From: Xestospongia muta
Taxonomy: Eukaryota > Porifera > Demospongiae > Haplosclerida > Petrosiidae
Length of the DNA stretch: 64,000 bases
Reading direction: 5' to 3'
Assembly: GCA_963693285.1 (NCBI GenBank)
Contig: OY848917.1
Span: forward strand, 21,334,245 to 21,398,244
Shown piece after piece: positions 36,425-46,989 of the stretch. The first letter of the stretch is position 1; the number at the start of each line of letters is the position of its first letter. The notes under the pieces are model-generated. The model saw nothing but the letters and a program-made list of their open reading frames with translations, searched no databases and was not told the DNA's origin. The position numbers and the translations under genes are program-made.

Positions 36425-37390
36425 CCAGGTTATACAAAAACACTTGAATAGAGTGGAATTCAAGACTTGATCAGTTTCGAATAACAGTCAACAAACTGTC
36501 TCAATGTAACAAGGTCACCAAACGAGGATTTGTATCAGATATTGCAAAAACATACATTGTATTAGGATGGTTTTCACCTACCATTATAAAGGTTAAAATA
36601 TTGTTACAGAGAGTATGGGAATCAGGAGTGGATTGGGATCAAGAAATATCACAAACATTACTGAAGAATGGTTACGCTGGAGAACAGAGTTGAAATATCT
36701 ATCAAAAAACTCATCAATCGTTATTGCTTTCCCAAGGATGCTACGATAAGGGAACTCCAGTTGCATGGATTTTGTGACACTTCAGAGGATCCATTTGCTG
36801 GTGTTGTCTACATTCAAATGACTGACTCTGAGGACAAAGTACATACATCCTTGGTATTGGCAAAAACAAAGGTTGCTCCTATCAAGAGGTTGACCATCCC
36901 ACATTTAGAACTTTGTGGAACATACCTCCTTACGAAAATTCTCCATCATGTGAGAGAAGTACTAAAGATATCATCTTCAAGAGTGTTTGCTTGGACCGAT
37001 AGCACAATAGTGCTGGATTGGTTGAAGGGCAATCCACGACGGTTTAAGCAGTTTGTCGGCAACAGGATATCAATAATGATGGATCTGTTACCACCTGAGA
37101 GATGCCGGCACGTAAACAAAGTTGAGAATCCTGCTGACTGTGCACCTCAAGGAATATTTCCAACGGAGCTGGAAAATCACAATATTTGGTGGTCCGGTCC
37201 AAAATGGTTACATTGGCCATCATCAGGGTGGCCAAAACAACATCAAATTCCAGCTGTTTCTTTTATAAATGATTGTGTTGAAGAAGTGTGTTGTCGTTCG
37301 AGTATCCAGACTGAGTTACCTATCATTCCATTAGATCAATATTCTGACTACCACCATTTAAAACAAATCACTGCATGGGTTATCTGATTT
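36425..37390 (+). pseudogene. BEL/Pao reverse transcriptase end and RNase H
   Basis: Resumes the BEL/Pao frame after the hAT. It includes the connection domain words and an RNase-H-like/DUF1759-type block from 36,668 (LHGFCDTSEDPFAGVVYIQM, KRLTIPHLELCGTYLLTKIL, VFAWTDSTIVLDWLKGNPRR). The 239-codon stretch to 37,387 is uninterrupted, so this is the best preserved module of the element. Confidence 0.78.
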
Positions 37391-38760
37391 GTTAGATGTT
37401 GTCAAAAGAAGTGTAATGCTGTGGTTTGTTTATCAGTAGAAGAGTTGACATATACTGAAAATTATTGGATCAGGTATTCTCAAAAGAGCTGTTTTTCAGC
37501 AGAGTTAGAGATGTTATAGAATGGAAGAAGTCTCCCTGCTAGTAGTTGTCTACAATCGGTGAACCCATTATCGATGAGGTTTGACTAGTTCGTTTGAGTG
37601 GGTGTCAAGCCAACTTTGAGTTATCCTATTCTCAGAGATATCCTGTGATTTTACATGGAAGTCATCAACTCACTCAACTTATCATTAGTCATGAACATCA
37701 TCAACTATTACATGCTGGACCCACATTAATGATAGCATAGCTAAATCGAAGGTTTCATATTATTAGCATCCGTAGACATGTTCATTCTATTACTCGTGGT
37801 TGTATTGCCTGTCGTCGAGAATCCATCAAACCACAACCTCAGAAAATGGGAAAGTTACCTACCAAAAGGATTACACCACCTCATCCAGGTATTGTGTTTG
37901 CTATTGTTGTAGACTATGCTGGACCTGTCAAGATTAAAAGTGGTTCAAAACGTAAGCCCATTGTCGTCAAAGCTTATATTTGTGTTTTTGTTACCATGTC
38001 TGTTAAGGCTGTCCACATTGAAGTTGTATCAGATCTAACAACTGGTGTATTTCTATCCTGCTTACAACGCTTCATCGCCCGCCGCGGCAAACCGAAAACA
38101 ATTATGAGCAGATCGAGAATTGAAGAATCTCACTGAATTCCTACAAGAAAGGAAAACTCAGGAAACTGTCAGTAATTTCTGTTCGTCTCAAGCAATTCAA
38201 TGGAAATTCATTCCTGAATGGGCACCTCACTTTGGAGGAATCTGGGAGGCTGCAGTCAAGAGTCTAAAAACAATTTTGAAGAAGTTATTGTAGATGTTCT
38301 ATGAGTTTTGAAGAACTGACCACTATACTAACTCAAATTGAGGCCTGTCTTAATAGTTGGCCTCTGACTCCAATACCATCAGAAGATGATGGAATAGAAG
38401 TGCTCACACCTGGACACTTTCTGATAGGTCAGTCATTAGAAGCTATTCCACATTCATTCGAGTCTTATCGACCAGTTTCAACAATCTGTCGATGGCAGTT
38501 ATGTCAATGTTTAGTTCGTCATTTTTGGAAACAGTGGTTGAATGAATATCTGGTGTTGTTACGACAAAATGGCAAGACCCAACATGAAATTTTCAAGTTG
38601 GACATATTGTATTAGTCCAAGACGAGTACTTAGTCCCATGTAAATGGCCACTTGGAAAAATTGTAGCAGTTCACAAGGAAGAGATGATTTAATACAAGTT
38701 GTTACCGTGAAGATGAAATCTGGTGTATACAAATGACCTATAACCAAGGTTGTTCTCCTA
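37391..38760 (+). pseudogene. BEL/Pao integrase region
   Basis: A zinc-binding H/C region is recognisable around 37,660-37,830. The integrase core follows (VVDYAGPVKIKSGSKRKPI, VFVTMSVKAVHIEVVSDLT, SCLQRFIARRGKPK), then the third-motif area WAPHFGGIWEAAVKSLK after a break. After another break come ELTTILTQIEACLNSWPLTP and the DUF5641-like tail (LTPGHFLIG). Multiple frame changes make it inactive. Confidence 0.78.
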
Positions 38761-38865
38761 CTCTCTGAATCCAAAAGGAATGAATGACTTATTTATCATT
38801 AGTTATGTACATGTTATTTGTTGTTTACTTTGTTCAGTAAAGACTGTTGGTCTTGGCTGGCAGTA

Positions 38866-38964
38866 TGTATAGGACACATTCTTTAGGCCTTGCATAGCTT
38901 TTTCTTTCATAAACAATATATTGAAGAATGTCTCTTGTGAAGAAGAGAAGAAATATATTTAATA
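38866..38964 (-). pseudogene. Possible N-terminal piece of the piggyBac remnant
   Basis: Minus-strand reading gives RDILQYIVYERKSYARPKE, similar in layout to the N-terminal part of piggyBac transposases. It then reaches the same TGTGTCCTATACA word that begins the remnant at 30,925. It would make the BEL/Pao element an insertion into the piggyBac copy. Weak evidence. Confidence 0.35.
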
Positions 38965-39214
38965 GAGTGATTACGTCACACTCAGTTAGCTCATGAAATC
39001 AAAACATACCATGTTCAAATTTAAGCGATTATGTTACACTCAGTTAACTCAAAAAGTCAAAATGTTAGTATGTTTAAATTTGACTCATTATGTCACACTG
39101 TTAACTTGAAAAGTCAAAATGTTAGCATGTTCAAATTTTAACAATTAAATCACACTCGGTTAACTCACTAAGTCAAAATGTTAGCATGTTCAATTTGAGT
39201 CATTATGTCACACT
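38965..39214. repeat. ~60 bp degenerate tandem repeat
   Basis: GTCAAAATGTTAG(C/T)ATGTT with CATTATGTCACAC and GTTAACTCA recurs about four times at 58-62 bp spacing. Confidence 0.85.
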
Positions 39215-39282
39215 AAGTACTATAATAATCACTAAAATTTAAATTTTAGCATGTTTAAATTTTAGTGATTATTATAGTACTT
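39215..39282. repeat. Perfect 28 bp palindrome with 12 bp loop
   Basis: The arm at 39,215-39,242 (starting AAGTACTATAATAATC) is the exact reverse complement of 39,255-39,282. It begins with the AAGTAC word at the end of the ~60 bp repeats. Could be a hairpin-forming miniature element or an inverted duplication by template switching. Confidence 0.95.
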
Positions 39283-39416
39283 ATTAAATTTGCTAAAATT
39301 AGCACACAACAGTAGGCTTAATGTACCAGAGAACATTACATCGATTTCAATTCAAACATATCATTACCTTCAAATGCTAATCACAAACAAGAACACGTCA
39401 ACACATTTACACTCAC

Positions 39417-42067
39417 CATTATTAACTGTACTCTGGGTGCCATTAGCAAGAAATAGAGGAGCAGTGTCAGGTGAAGGGAGTTGGTTCAATAGAACAAGAG
39501 GTTTGTGAAGTTTAATACGTCCTTTCAACAATCCATCCTATAGACCTGAATACAAAACAATAATGTTATCATAGTAACTGAACAAAGTTGCAGTATGACC
39601 TATGAGTAAATGTTATATCTCAGGCTATCAATATGCTAAAGAAAATGGTTTACACTATTCAACACAACCTTTGTAACAGTGTTTAAATATCCAAAACTAT
39701 GACAATACCTTCACAAGAAAAGATTATAACAAAGAAAATAGTATTCTTTGTCTTCCAAAGCTACATGAGGTCAAGACGTTTTCTTATCATTTACATGTGT
39801 GGTCTCCAACTGAAATAAAAAGGTTTGAAACTTGAAAATGCCTTATAAGGCAAAAACCACAATGAGTCAAGGTAAAACAAGAAAAGCTTCAATATGACTA
39901 CAAAAACTCTTTAGATGAGACCACACCCGCATTTCATTGCTTCATCACATCACGTTTAAAAATAAAAAAAAAATATTATTATTAAAGACTAGAATTGTTT
40001 CACACAAGTACTTTAAACTGAATTATCAAATTAGACAATACCACATTGTAAACTCAAAAGTATTAACAGAAGAGTTGTGAGAGGTTTATAACATCTAAAA
40101 CCATTCAGTCAAGGTTGACTTGAAAATTTTATACATGACCTAATGTTAGGCTAAGAAGGTGGACTCTCATTTGCAGCATAATACATAATAATAATTATAT
40201 ATAGACTATTGACAAACCACATGACCTTTATTCCTAATACATAGTGAGTGTCAGCAATAAACTCCATGTAGTTAGGCAATAACATACAGTACATACCAGT
40301 TATAACTTATGTCAAACTTGTGAGTCACATGTACCTCAAACACAAATATACTAGTTAGTACACATGTGTTCATGGCTCTATCATCACAAATGATGTCAGT
40401 ATATTATTGTGTAATGTCATATGTAATGTCAGTATATTCGTGTGTGACGTTATATGTAATGTCAGGATACTCACATGAGAAATGTAAACGTTTGAGTAAC
40501 ATGCTTTCTGTTTGGAAGAAAGATTTCAAATAAGTTATCTAACAAGTGACTCATGAGTTCAATTTAAGTTGCAAATTGTATGTACTGCATTTGTGGATTG
40601 ATACCATAGAAGTTCAAAGTGATTTTAATAGTTTTCAGGATCATGAATATACTAGTTTGTGCCTTTGGTGTTTGCTGACAATCATATCAGAATATACTAT
40701 GATGTCACTTTATCAAGTCTAAGAGCTTTGTCTGCACTTTCAATTTCTATGGTACATGTTACAAGAATATATACATGTCAAATAGTCTTACTTAGTTGAT
40801 GCTTTACAGCCTTTCCTTTGGCAATATCATCAGCTATACTATCATGAGATAAAGGAATTATATCATTATTATCTGCTATGTCATATGGTGATCTTCAGAT
40901 ATTAAACCTAAACCAGTGGACTTAAACATTGGTTGAGAGTCAAGGTGTTGACTAGACTCTTCTTCATCAGATAATAAAGAGACCTTGTCCTTCTCTCCTT
41001 CACCTTCAGATGGTGTCAGCCTCATCTTCATCATTTGCCTCATCATTTGATTTATCTGAAAGTGACATCAATAGAAGTTAAAAATAGAAAACACTTCTAT
41101 AAATCATTGGTTAAGTCTACTTATGTGATATACAGTAATTATTGTATATACTTTATAGTCCTGTACACATTAGGTTGTAAGACTGTACAGTATAGGGAGA
41201 CTTTCATTTGGTAATAAGGCAATTTAGAAAATTATGAAATATTTTCACTACATCTTTACAGCACTAGTCTAGCCTCTTTGCTTAGAGGGGTATGGTAGTG
41301 CACACACAGTAACTTCACAAATATATCCTATTGAACCTGTGACTGAAAAACAGCATTTTATAATTGGGTGTGGTTGTAATCTGTTTAGATATAATGGAAG
41401 ACCTGGAAACAAAATACTCTTTAGAGGTTTCCTACTGGAATAAGGTATTTTAGTCCTCTCATTGTATTTGGGTTTGTGTTAAAGGGATCAGCCTCACCAG
41501 AATAGCTCTATTCTGTGCCAGCACCTTCCAAAACAATTGTACAATCATTTTTTCAAATATAATAAACCTTGTTATTTATGCTTTGCAAGTTGCCAAATTA
41601 CAATTTCCAAATATGATTTAACAGTTCATCTTGTTATAACACATACAAACACTTAATAAATCTGTTAATAAGTGGAGGAGGAGAAAGTATGACAATTACA
41701 CAATAGCTCTTTAGTACATGTACAACGCTCGCTTTGTTAGATTTAGGAAAACAAGTTAATGAAGACGTAAGTTTACCTGACACTATTCCCCATTCTTGTT
41801 CTAGATGATGTCTTGAAATAGAACGGCCTTCATATCGCATGTCATCTTCGTCTAATATCATGGCGCTTAACAATCTCTGTCCATCAGTATCGTTAACATC
41901 CTCACATATTTTAGCAACATTGATTTCGTCTTCAAAATCATCTGGAAGTGGATTGCTAAGCTCAGCTACTTGCTCAGCCAACGATAACTTTTCTTTCCTT
42001 TTTTGACAACACGTGCCAGTCTTTTGCACGTGATTAGGCTTTAATGGATGGAGATTAGACACTAGAG
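39417..42067 (-). pseudogene. AATF: AATF/BFR2 homologue, first three exons, disrupted
   Basis: Exon 41,777-42,067 encodes EQVAELSNPLPDDFEDEI and ILDEDDMRYEGRSISRHHLE, like the conserved N-terminus of AATF (nucleolar, 40S ribosome assembly and apoptosis antagonist). Exon 40,792-41,055 is acidic, needs two compensating frame changes (after DEADT and after LISED), and ends AKGKAVKHQL. Exon 39,417-39,545 carries DGLLKGRIKLHKPLVLLNQL and PDTAPLF, the signature EGRIKL-NQLP block. Across the exon 2-3 splice, the codon before DGLL, tryptophan in known AATF proteins, is TAG. No in-frame ATG precedes exon 1, where the pogo-like transposon starts 3 bp away. Later exons (the C-terminal two thirds) are not visible toward lower coordinates. 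A degraded or fragmentary gene copy is likely. Assembly error is the alternative for the indels but less so for the stop. Confidence 0.8.
39546..40791. other. Intron 2 of the AATF-like copy
   Basis: AT-rich, with short internal similarities (GTGTAATGTCATATGTAATGTCAG-like words near 40,410-40,470). No other gene is seen. Confidence 0.5.
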
Positions 42068-42500
42068 TAACAGACCAATAGTCGTACGGACCGATTTTCA
42101 GACGTTTATATCTACTAAATGGTGAATGCTATAAAGCTAATTCTGCAGATACTGGTAGGTACTTACCTGTACTGCTTGTGTACAAAATATTAGCTTGCAA
42201 AAATACAGTATATGAGTGCTGGAGCTTGAAGATCAACATTGTACGAATACCGCGGTTTTCGTACAGTTGAACCAGTTTTTGGACATCTATCTGGGAAATA
42301 GCTGGGAGTTGGAGACAAGCAATGAAACGTGAGATTCTAGTTCATCAATGATTCCTCTTTCAAACCTCCAAGCCGGAACCCTGCACTTTTGTATGACCAG
42401 GATTACAAGTCAGGTGGGTCACGTGACCAGTATTCGGACGTAAACAATTATGAAGGGTGGTGCATAATGAGTTATATATAATTTTCCAACTTGTCATTAA

Positions 42501-43609
42501 CTATTTCTTGGTGATCTTGCAACATGATTTACACTCCCAAACATCAGGAATGTTGCCTGGAGTAACATAAACACAGGAACAGTGAAATCACTGCCCACAC
42601 ACATCACAAGAGATCATCACCTCGTCGTAGTCTTCAGGCATTTTACAGTAACAATATAGGTCAATGATGTGATGATGTTTCAAAGGTCGAGGTATACATT
42701 CCGGCTGGTTGTGCAATTTCTTTGGGAACAGAGACAACTTTCCTCTTTCAACACAATCAATTAGATGATTACACATTACTTCTTGATGAAAACTAGCACA
42801 TTCAAGATTGTTTCCACAACACACTTCCATTGCCATAGCAATAGAAAAGAGGCCACAGTCCCAGCTCCCTTCCTGCTGTTGTACAGACATTGTCTGTATT
42901 TTCAGAGAAGTTTATGAGGGATAGGAGTATATTTGTGAAACTTGAAGAAGAGTGGGGGCTTGTTAAGTGTATAGAATAACGCCAAACTGTCCATAATCTG
43001 GACAACTCCAGGTCTTTGGGAACATGTACAGATCCAGTGATTAGATCCTACAATAAAGAGTTTGTATGAAGAATAATCCTTTATTCATTAAATTTCAGGG
43101 TATTTAATTTTTATTGTACCTACATGTAGGCGCATGCACAAATGCTGGGTCAATATTTTCATGGATTATAAATCACCCACAAAAACAATGAAATTTAAAA
43201 TCCTTCGAAAATTTCTACCCTTACAGTAAGTATGTAACAACTTGACAAGGTGAATTAATAGCAGTCTCTTTTATTACTACAATCAATAAGGATTATTACC
43301 ATAATAATTTTTTGCTGTGGAAACTTTTAAATACTTTTTTGTTCTGATAAGGTATTATTAACCTTGCTGCTTAACTTATTAATATTGTACCTGTGTGAAG
43401 TATCTGAACAGAGGGTATCCTAGGAACAACTTTAAACTTGAGACAATAACCCAATAATGTATTCTGAAAACCATGTATGTGTGGAAATTGACTTAGAAGA
43501 GTGTGGGTAGCATTGATCACATTTTCGGAAACTTCAGAACCACTTTCAAGATGATTCTTGTCTGCTATATAAAGATTCAGATCTTTTATCCACCAGGAAT
43601 CTGCTTTAC
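42501..43609 (-). pseudogene. C48 (Ulp1/SENP-like) cysteine protease fused to PHD finger
   Basis: Exon 43,391-43,609 encodes ADSWWIKDLNLYIADKNHLE and SQFPHIHGFQNTLL with VQILHTG. It splices in frame (GTACAA donor, phase 1) to an exon ending at 43,047 that begins GSNHWICTCS and has VVQIMDSLALFYTLNK. After a frame change at about 42,905 comes KIQTMSVQQQEGSWDCGLFS. NHW supplies the catalytic His, MDS the Asp and SWDCGLF the Cys of a Ulp1-type triad, with a nearby Gln. The tail reads YCYCKMPEDYDEVMISCDVC, then FHCSC and WECKSC, a PHD finger. The codon of its conserved tryptophan is TGA, ending the present frame at 42,588. The original stop would be at 42,501. Ulp1 proteases cut SUMO-like conjugates. 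Such domains occur in several eukaryotic DNA transposons with unknown role. Confidence 0.8.
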
Positions 43610-43654
43610 CTGTGACAAATATGACATAATACACATGTACATGTAGCAGACATG

Positions 43655-44030
43655 GGGCAAGCACTTTAAGCAAGTGCTTTCAGGTGCTTTGATACTTTTC
43701 TTAAGTATAAGCACTTGTGCTACTTTATATTAAAGTATTATATAATAAGCACAAAGGGCTGTACATGTACAGAGCGTTTTAGTAAGTGTTTAGGCCCAAA
43801 GGTGCCAGGTTAGTGATAATACGTTTCATAAATGTTCATTTTGATGTAACAAGGTGATTATTAATGAATTAGCTTAACCAAAGTGCTGCTGCTTGTGCTT
43901 AAAACAGTTATGTGGTGCTTGAATGTGTGCTTCAATTACTTCTATACACAAATACATGTGCTTGTGCTTAAGCCCTTTTACAAGTGCTTGAAGTTGTGGT
44001 TTAAGCACTTGAAGTAAATGCTTGCCCCAT
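43655..44030. mobile_element. Miniature inverted-repeat element inside the pogo-like transposon
   Basis: AGACATGGGGCAAGCA near 43,651 and its complement TGCTTGCCCCATGTCT near 44,033 form the ends of a ~385 bp insert rich in AAGCACTT/AAGTGCTT words. No coding frame. No matching target duplication was found, so superfamily is open, though the GGGGC ends resemble hAT miniature elements. Confidence 0.7.
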
Positions 44031-44040
44031 GTCTAAGTTT

Positions 44041-44635
44041 GACACACCTTTCATATTTTTTCCAGTTTGGCAAGTCTCTAAAACTTCAACATCAACAGGC
44101 TCAGGGTTGAAGAGCTCTACAATTACATGTATGGTCATAAAGGTACAGTAATTTTAATTTGACACACCTTTCTTTGCTTGTCTTGGAAGTGTCATCTCTA
44201 AGTCATCAGCCTCAGACTTGGAGAATTCTCCTACAACTAAACAATAAAGGTAAAGTAATTTTAATTTGACACACCTTTCTTATTATTCCAGGTTTGTCTT
44301 GGAAGTGTCATTTCTAAATCATCAGCCTCAAACTTGGAGAATTCTCCTACAACTAAACAATAGAGGTACAGTAATTTCAATTTGACACACCTTTCTTATT
44401 ATTCCTGGTTTGTCTTAAAGATCCCATTTCTAAATCATCAGCCTCAGACTTAGAGAACTCTACTACAACTAAACAATAAAGGTACAGTAATTTCAATTTG
44501 ACACACCTTTCTTATTATTCCTGGTTTGTCTTGAAAGTCCCATTTCTAAATCATCAGCCTCAGACTTGAAGAACTCTATTACAACTAAACAATAAAGGTA
44601 CAGTAATTTTAATTTGACACACCTTTCTTCTTATT
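44041..44635 (-). repeat. ~115 bp tandem array, five copies, exon-like
   Basis: GACACACCTTTC recurs at 44,041, 44,161, 44,268, 44,383, 44,500 and 44,616. On the minus strand each unit reads a similar peptide (EFSKSEADDLEMGLSRQTRN) flanked by AG and GT dinucleotides, so the units may be used as duplicated exons of the transposase tail. The last copy merges with a KRVREDKAKAKREQSQTKRS stretch typical of transposase C-termini at about 44,640-44,745. A ~90 bp inverted copy of the unit lies within the transposase at about 45,479-45,570. Confidence 0.8.
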
Positions 44636-44863
44636 CCTTCCACTTCTCTTTGTTTGGGACTGTTCTCTTTTGGCTTTTGCCTTATCCTCTCTAACTCTTT
44701 TCTGCTCATCCTTTTGTAGAGCTTCCATTTCTTTCTGTCTCTGTCATTTCCACAGAAATTGAAGATGATGACGGCTGGTAAGAACTTTTCCTGCAGATTT
44801 TGTAGTGGCTTTACTTGGCGGCAAAAATGCAGGAACTAAAAAATTGCTGACAGTTGATGCAGA

Positions 44864-46430
44864 TCAAGTTGGTAATGAACCTTCTCTAAAAGATCTCTCG
44901 TGGAAGTCTGGATCAGACAATGACCTTTCCAAGACCATAGATCTATCTGAACTAAGAAACGTTCCATTGCCGAGGAGCTCATGATCATCCATTGACCAAC
45001 ATGGAGTACTAGTAACAGCTTGACAATGGGACTTTGAAGGTCCAAGAGCAGGGCTATATAACGGAATATAAGCTAGGACTGTTTTTCGAGCAAGAGCTTC
45101 AGGTTTGAATAGAGCAAAATCTTCATTATCATTTGGCTCCAACGCATGTGCTTTAGTAACTGACCGATCAAGTGGGTACACTCCAGTGACTTTAAAACTT
45201 GATACAATGTTTTCTATTGAAAAAGCTTTTGACCAAGCCTGAGAGAAAAGTCGACAAAAGTCGTACTGAGATACTGTCTTCCCAGGGTTTTTAGCAATGA
45301 ATTGGTGACAAATCTGTCTCCATGATACTTTTAATGGTGCAAAGCATCTTCTGTCCAGTGGCTGCATCACATGTGTTGTATGAGGTGGGAGGGTGAAAAT
45401 GATAACTTGATTTTGAGCAGCCATGTTGATAGTATCAGGACAATAATGAGTAGAGTGCCCATCCAGTAGTAGAATTACTGTACCTTTATTGTTTAATTGT
45501 AGTAGAGTTCTCCAAGTCTGAGACTGATGATTTAGAAATGGCACTTCCAAGACAAAGCAACAATACGAACTTGTGGGGCATATAGTAGGAAATGCTTTTG
45601 TGAACCAATGGAAAAATAGATCCCTTGACATCCACCCACTGTCAGACAGGTCGTAGAGTGTTCCAGGGATTTCTCCTTTAGTTAAGTCCTGACTTAAAGA
45701 TTTTCTGTTAAAAATGATGAAGAGAGGTATAACGTAACCAGCTGCACACAAGCAAGCCAAAACAGTTATTTGTGCTTTAGTATCTCCAGTTATTTGGCTA
45801 GGATTTCTAGAACCAATCTTGTCCACCATCTTCAAACATTTTGGGCTAAGTGGAAGCCCAGTTTCATCACAGTTGAAAATGCGAGAAGGATCATCAAGTA
45901 TGCCATTGGCTTCTAGAGTTTCTTCAAGCATATCAAAGTAACGATTGAGTACATCTGGATTGGTTGCAATTGCCCTTCCATAAGATAACGGTACAGCCAT
46001 CTTCAGAGTTAATTTGGAATGCCTTCCCAGAAATCTCTCCCACCATCCATTTGATAGTGTTGTTTCAATTCCCTTTCCCAATTCTTTGAACTAAAGCCAG
46101 TACTTGTTTCTTGGCATGCGGGTACCCAATCTTAGCAGTTTGGATTAAAAAACTTGCTAATTCTTCTTCTTTAAAACTTAAATAAGAGGTTGGACCTGAT
46201 CTTGCCTTACAATCAACTTTGCCACTCACTCTATCATGGAGTGAAGATTTTGGGACTGAGAAGATTTCACAAGCTTGTCTGATTGGCATTCCCAACTCGA
46301 CTTCCTTAACTGCTTTTTCCATACTCTCGCTGTTCCATCTCCTGTATCTAGTACCACGCCGTGGCAAAGAGCAGGATGAGGTTTCATTACTCGAAGTAGA
46401 TCTATCATCTATGCGCGGCTTTCACGACTC
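44864..46430 (-). pseudogene. pogo-like DDD transposase with inserted repeat segment
   Basis: From the right: RRWNSESMEKAVKEVELGMP and VPKSSLHDRVSGKV (psq-type helix-turn-helix), then a second DNA-binding region WWERFLGRHSKLTLK. The DDE_1 domain follows with RIFNCDETGLPLSPK (first Asp), LLLDGHSTHY (second Asp) and THVMQPLDRRCFAPLK (third Asp). A frame change at about 46,075 separates the helix-turn-helix part from the rest, which is 405 codons open. No ATG precedes the first frame (a TGA lies upstream at about 46,425), so the start is lost or in another exon. Between WFTKAFPTICP and LLLDGHSTH the protein carries about 30 residues derived from an inverted copy of the 115 bp tandem repeat. The ORF ends at 44,864, and a lysine-rich tail exon probably follows. 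Confidence 0.9.
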
Positions 46431-46989
46431 TTCTTGAAATGGGTGGGTGAGAATACATCTTGATCTGTAAATAAAGAAAAACCAGTCAACCAGACTGAAC
46501 CAGTCAACCAGGCTACAGGCTACATTAAATTGGATGAGTTTCTATCTTCCACGTGCATCCGAATACTGGTCACGTGACCCACCTGCACTCTCATATTGTG
46601 AACCTAGCTTCACACTTGTAATCGCGGTCATACAAGAAGTGCAGGGCTCCGGCTTGGATGTTTGAAAGAGGAATCATTGATGAACTAGAATCTCACGTTT
46701 CATTGCTTGTCTCCAATTCCCAGTTATTTCCCAGGTAGATGTCCGAAAACTGGTTCAACTGTACGAAAACCTCGGTATTCGTACAATGTTGATCTTCGAG
46801 CTGCAGCACTCGTATACTGTATTTTTGCAAGCTAATATTTTGTACACAATTAGTACAGGTAAGCACCTACCAGACTCTGCAGAATCAGCTTTATAGCATT
46901 CACCATTTAGTAGATATAAACGTCCGAAAATCGCTCCGTACGACTATTGGTCTGTTATTCTAATTGTGTAAAAATGTTTAATAATTTCA

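Larger units (their letters stand above)
42070..46955 (-). mobile_element. pogo-like DNA transposon, 4.9 kb, long inverted ends, TA target site
   Basis: Terminal inverted repeats of ~373-397 bp (42,070-42,442 and 46,559-46,955) begin ACAGACCAATAGTCG at both ends and agree closely throughout. Each end abuts a TA dinucleotide (42,068-42,069 and 46,956-46,957), the target duplication of the Tc1/mariner-pogo group. Inside, all on the minus strand, lie a pogo-type transposase (44,864-46,430) and a C48 protease-PHD gene (42,501-43,609), with a 115 bp tandem array and a small inverted-ended insert between. The long ends and the protease are unusual for a pogo-type element. Confidence 0.93.

Noticed and set aside
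46219..46437. Plus-strand frame opposite the pogo transposase helix-turn-helix
   Set aside because: Antisense shadow of a recognised domain.
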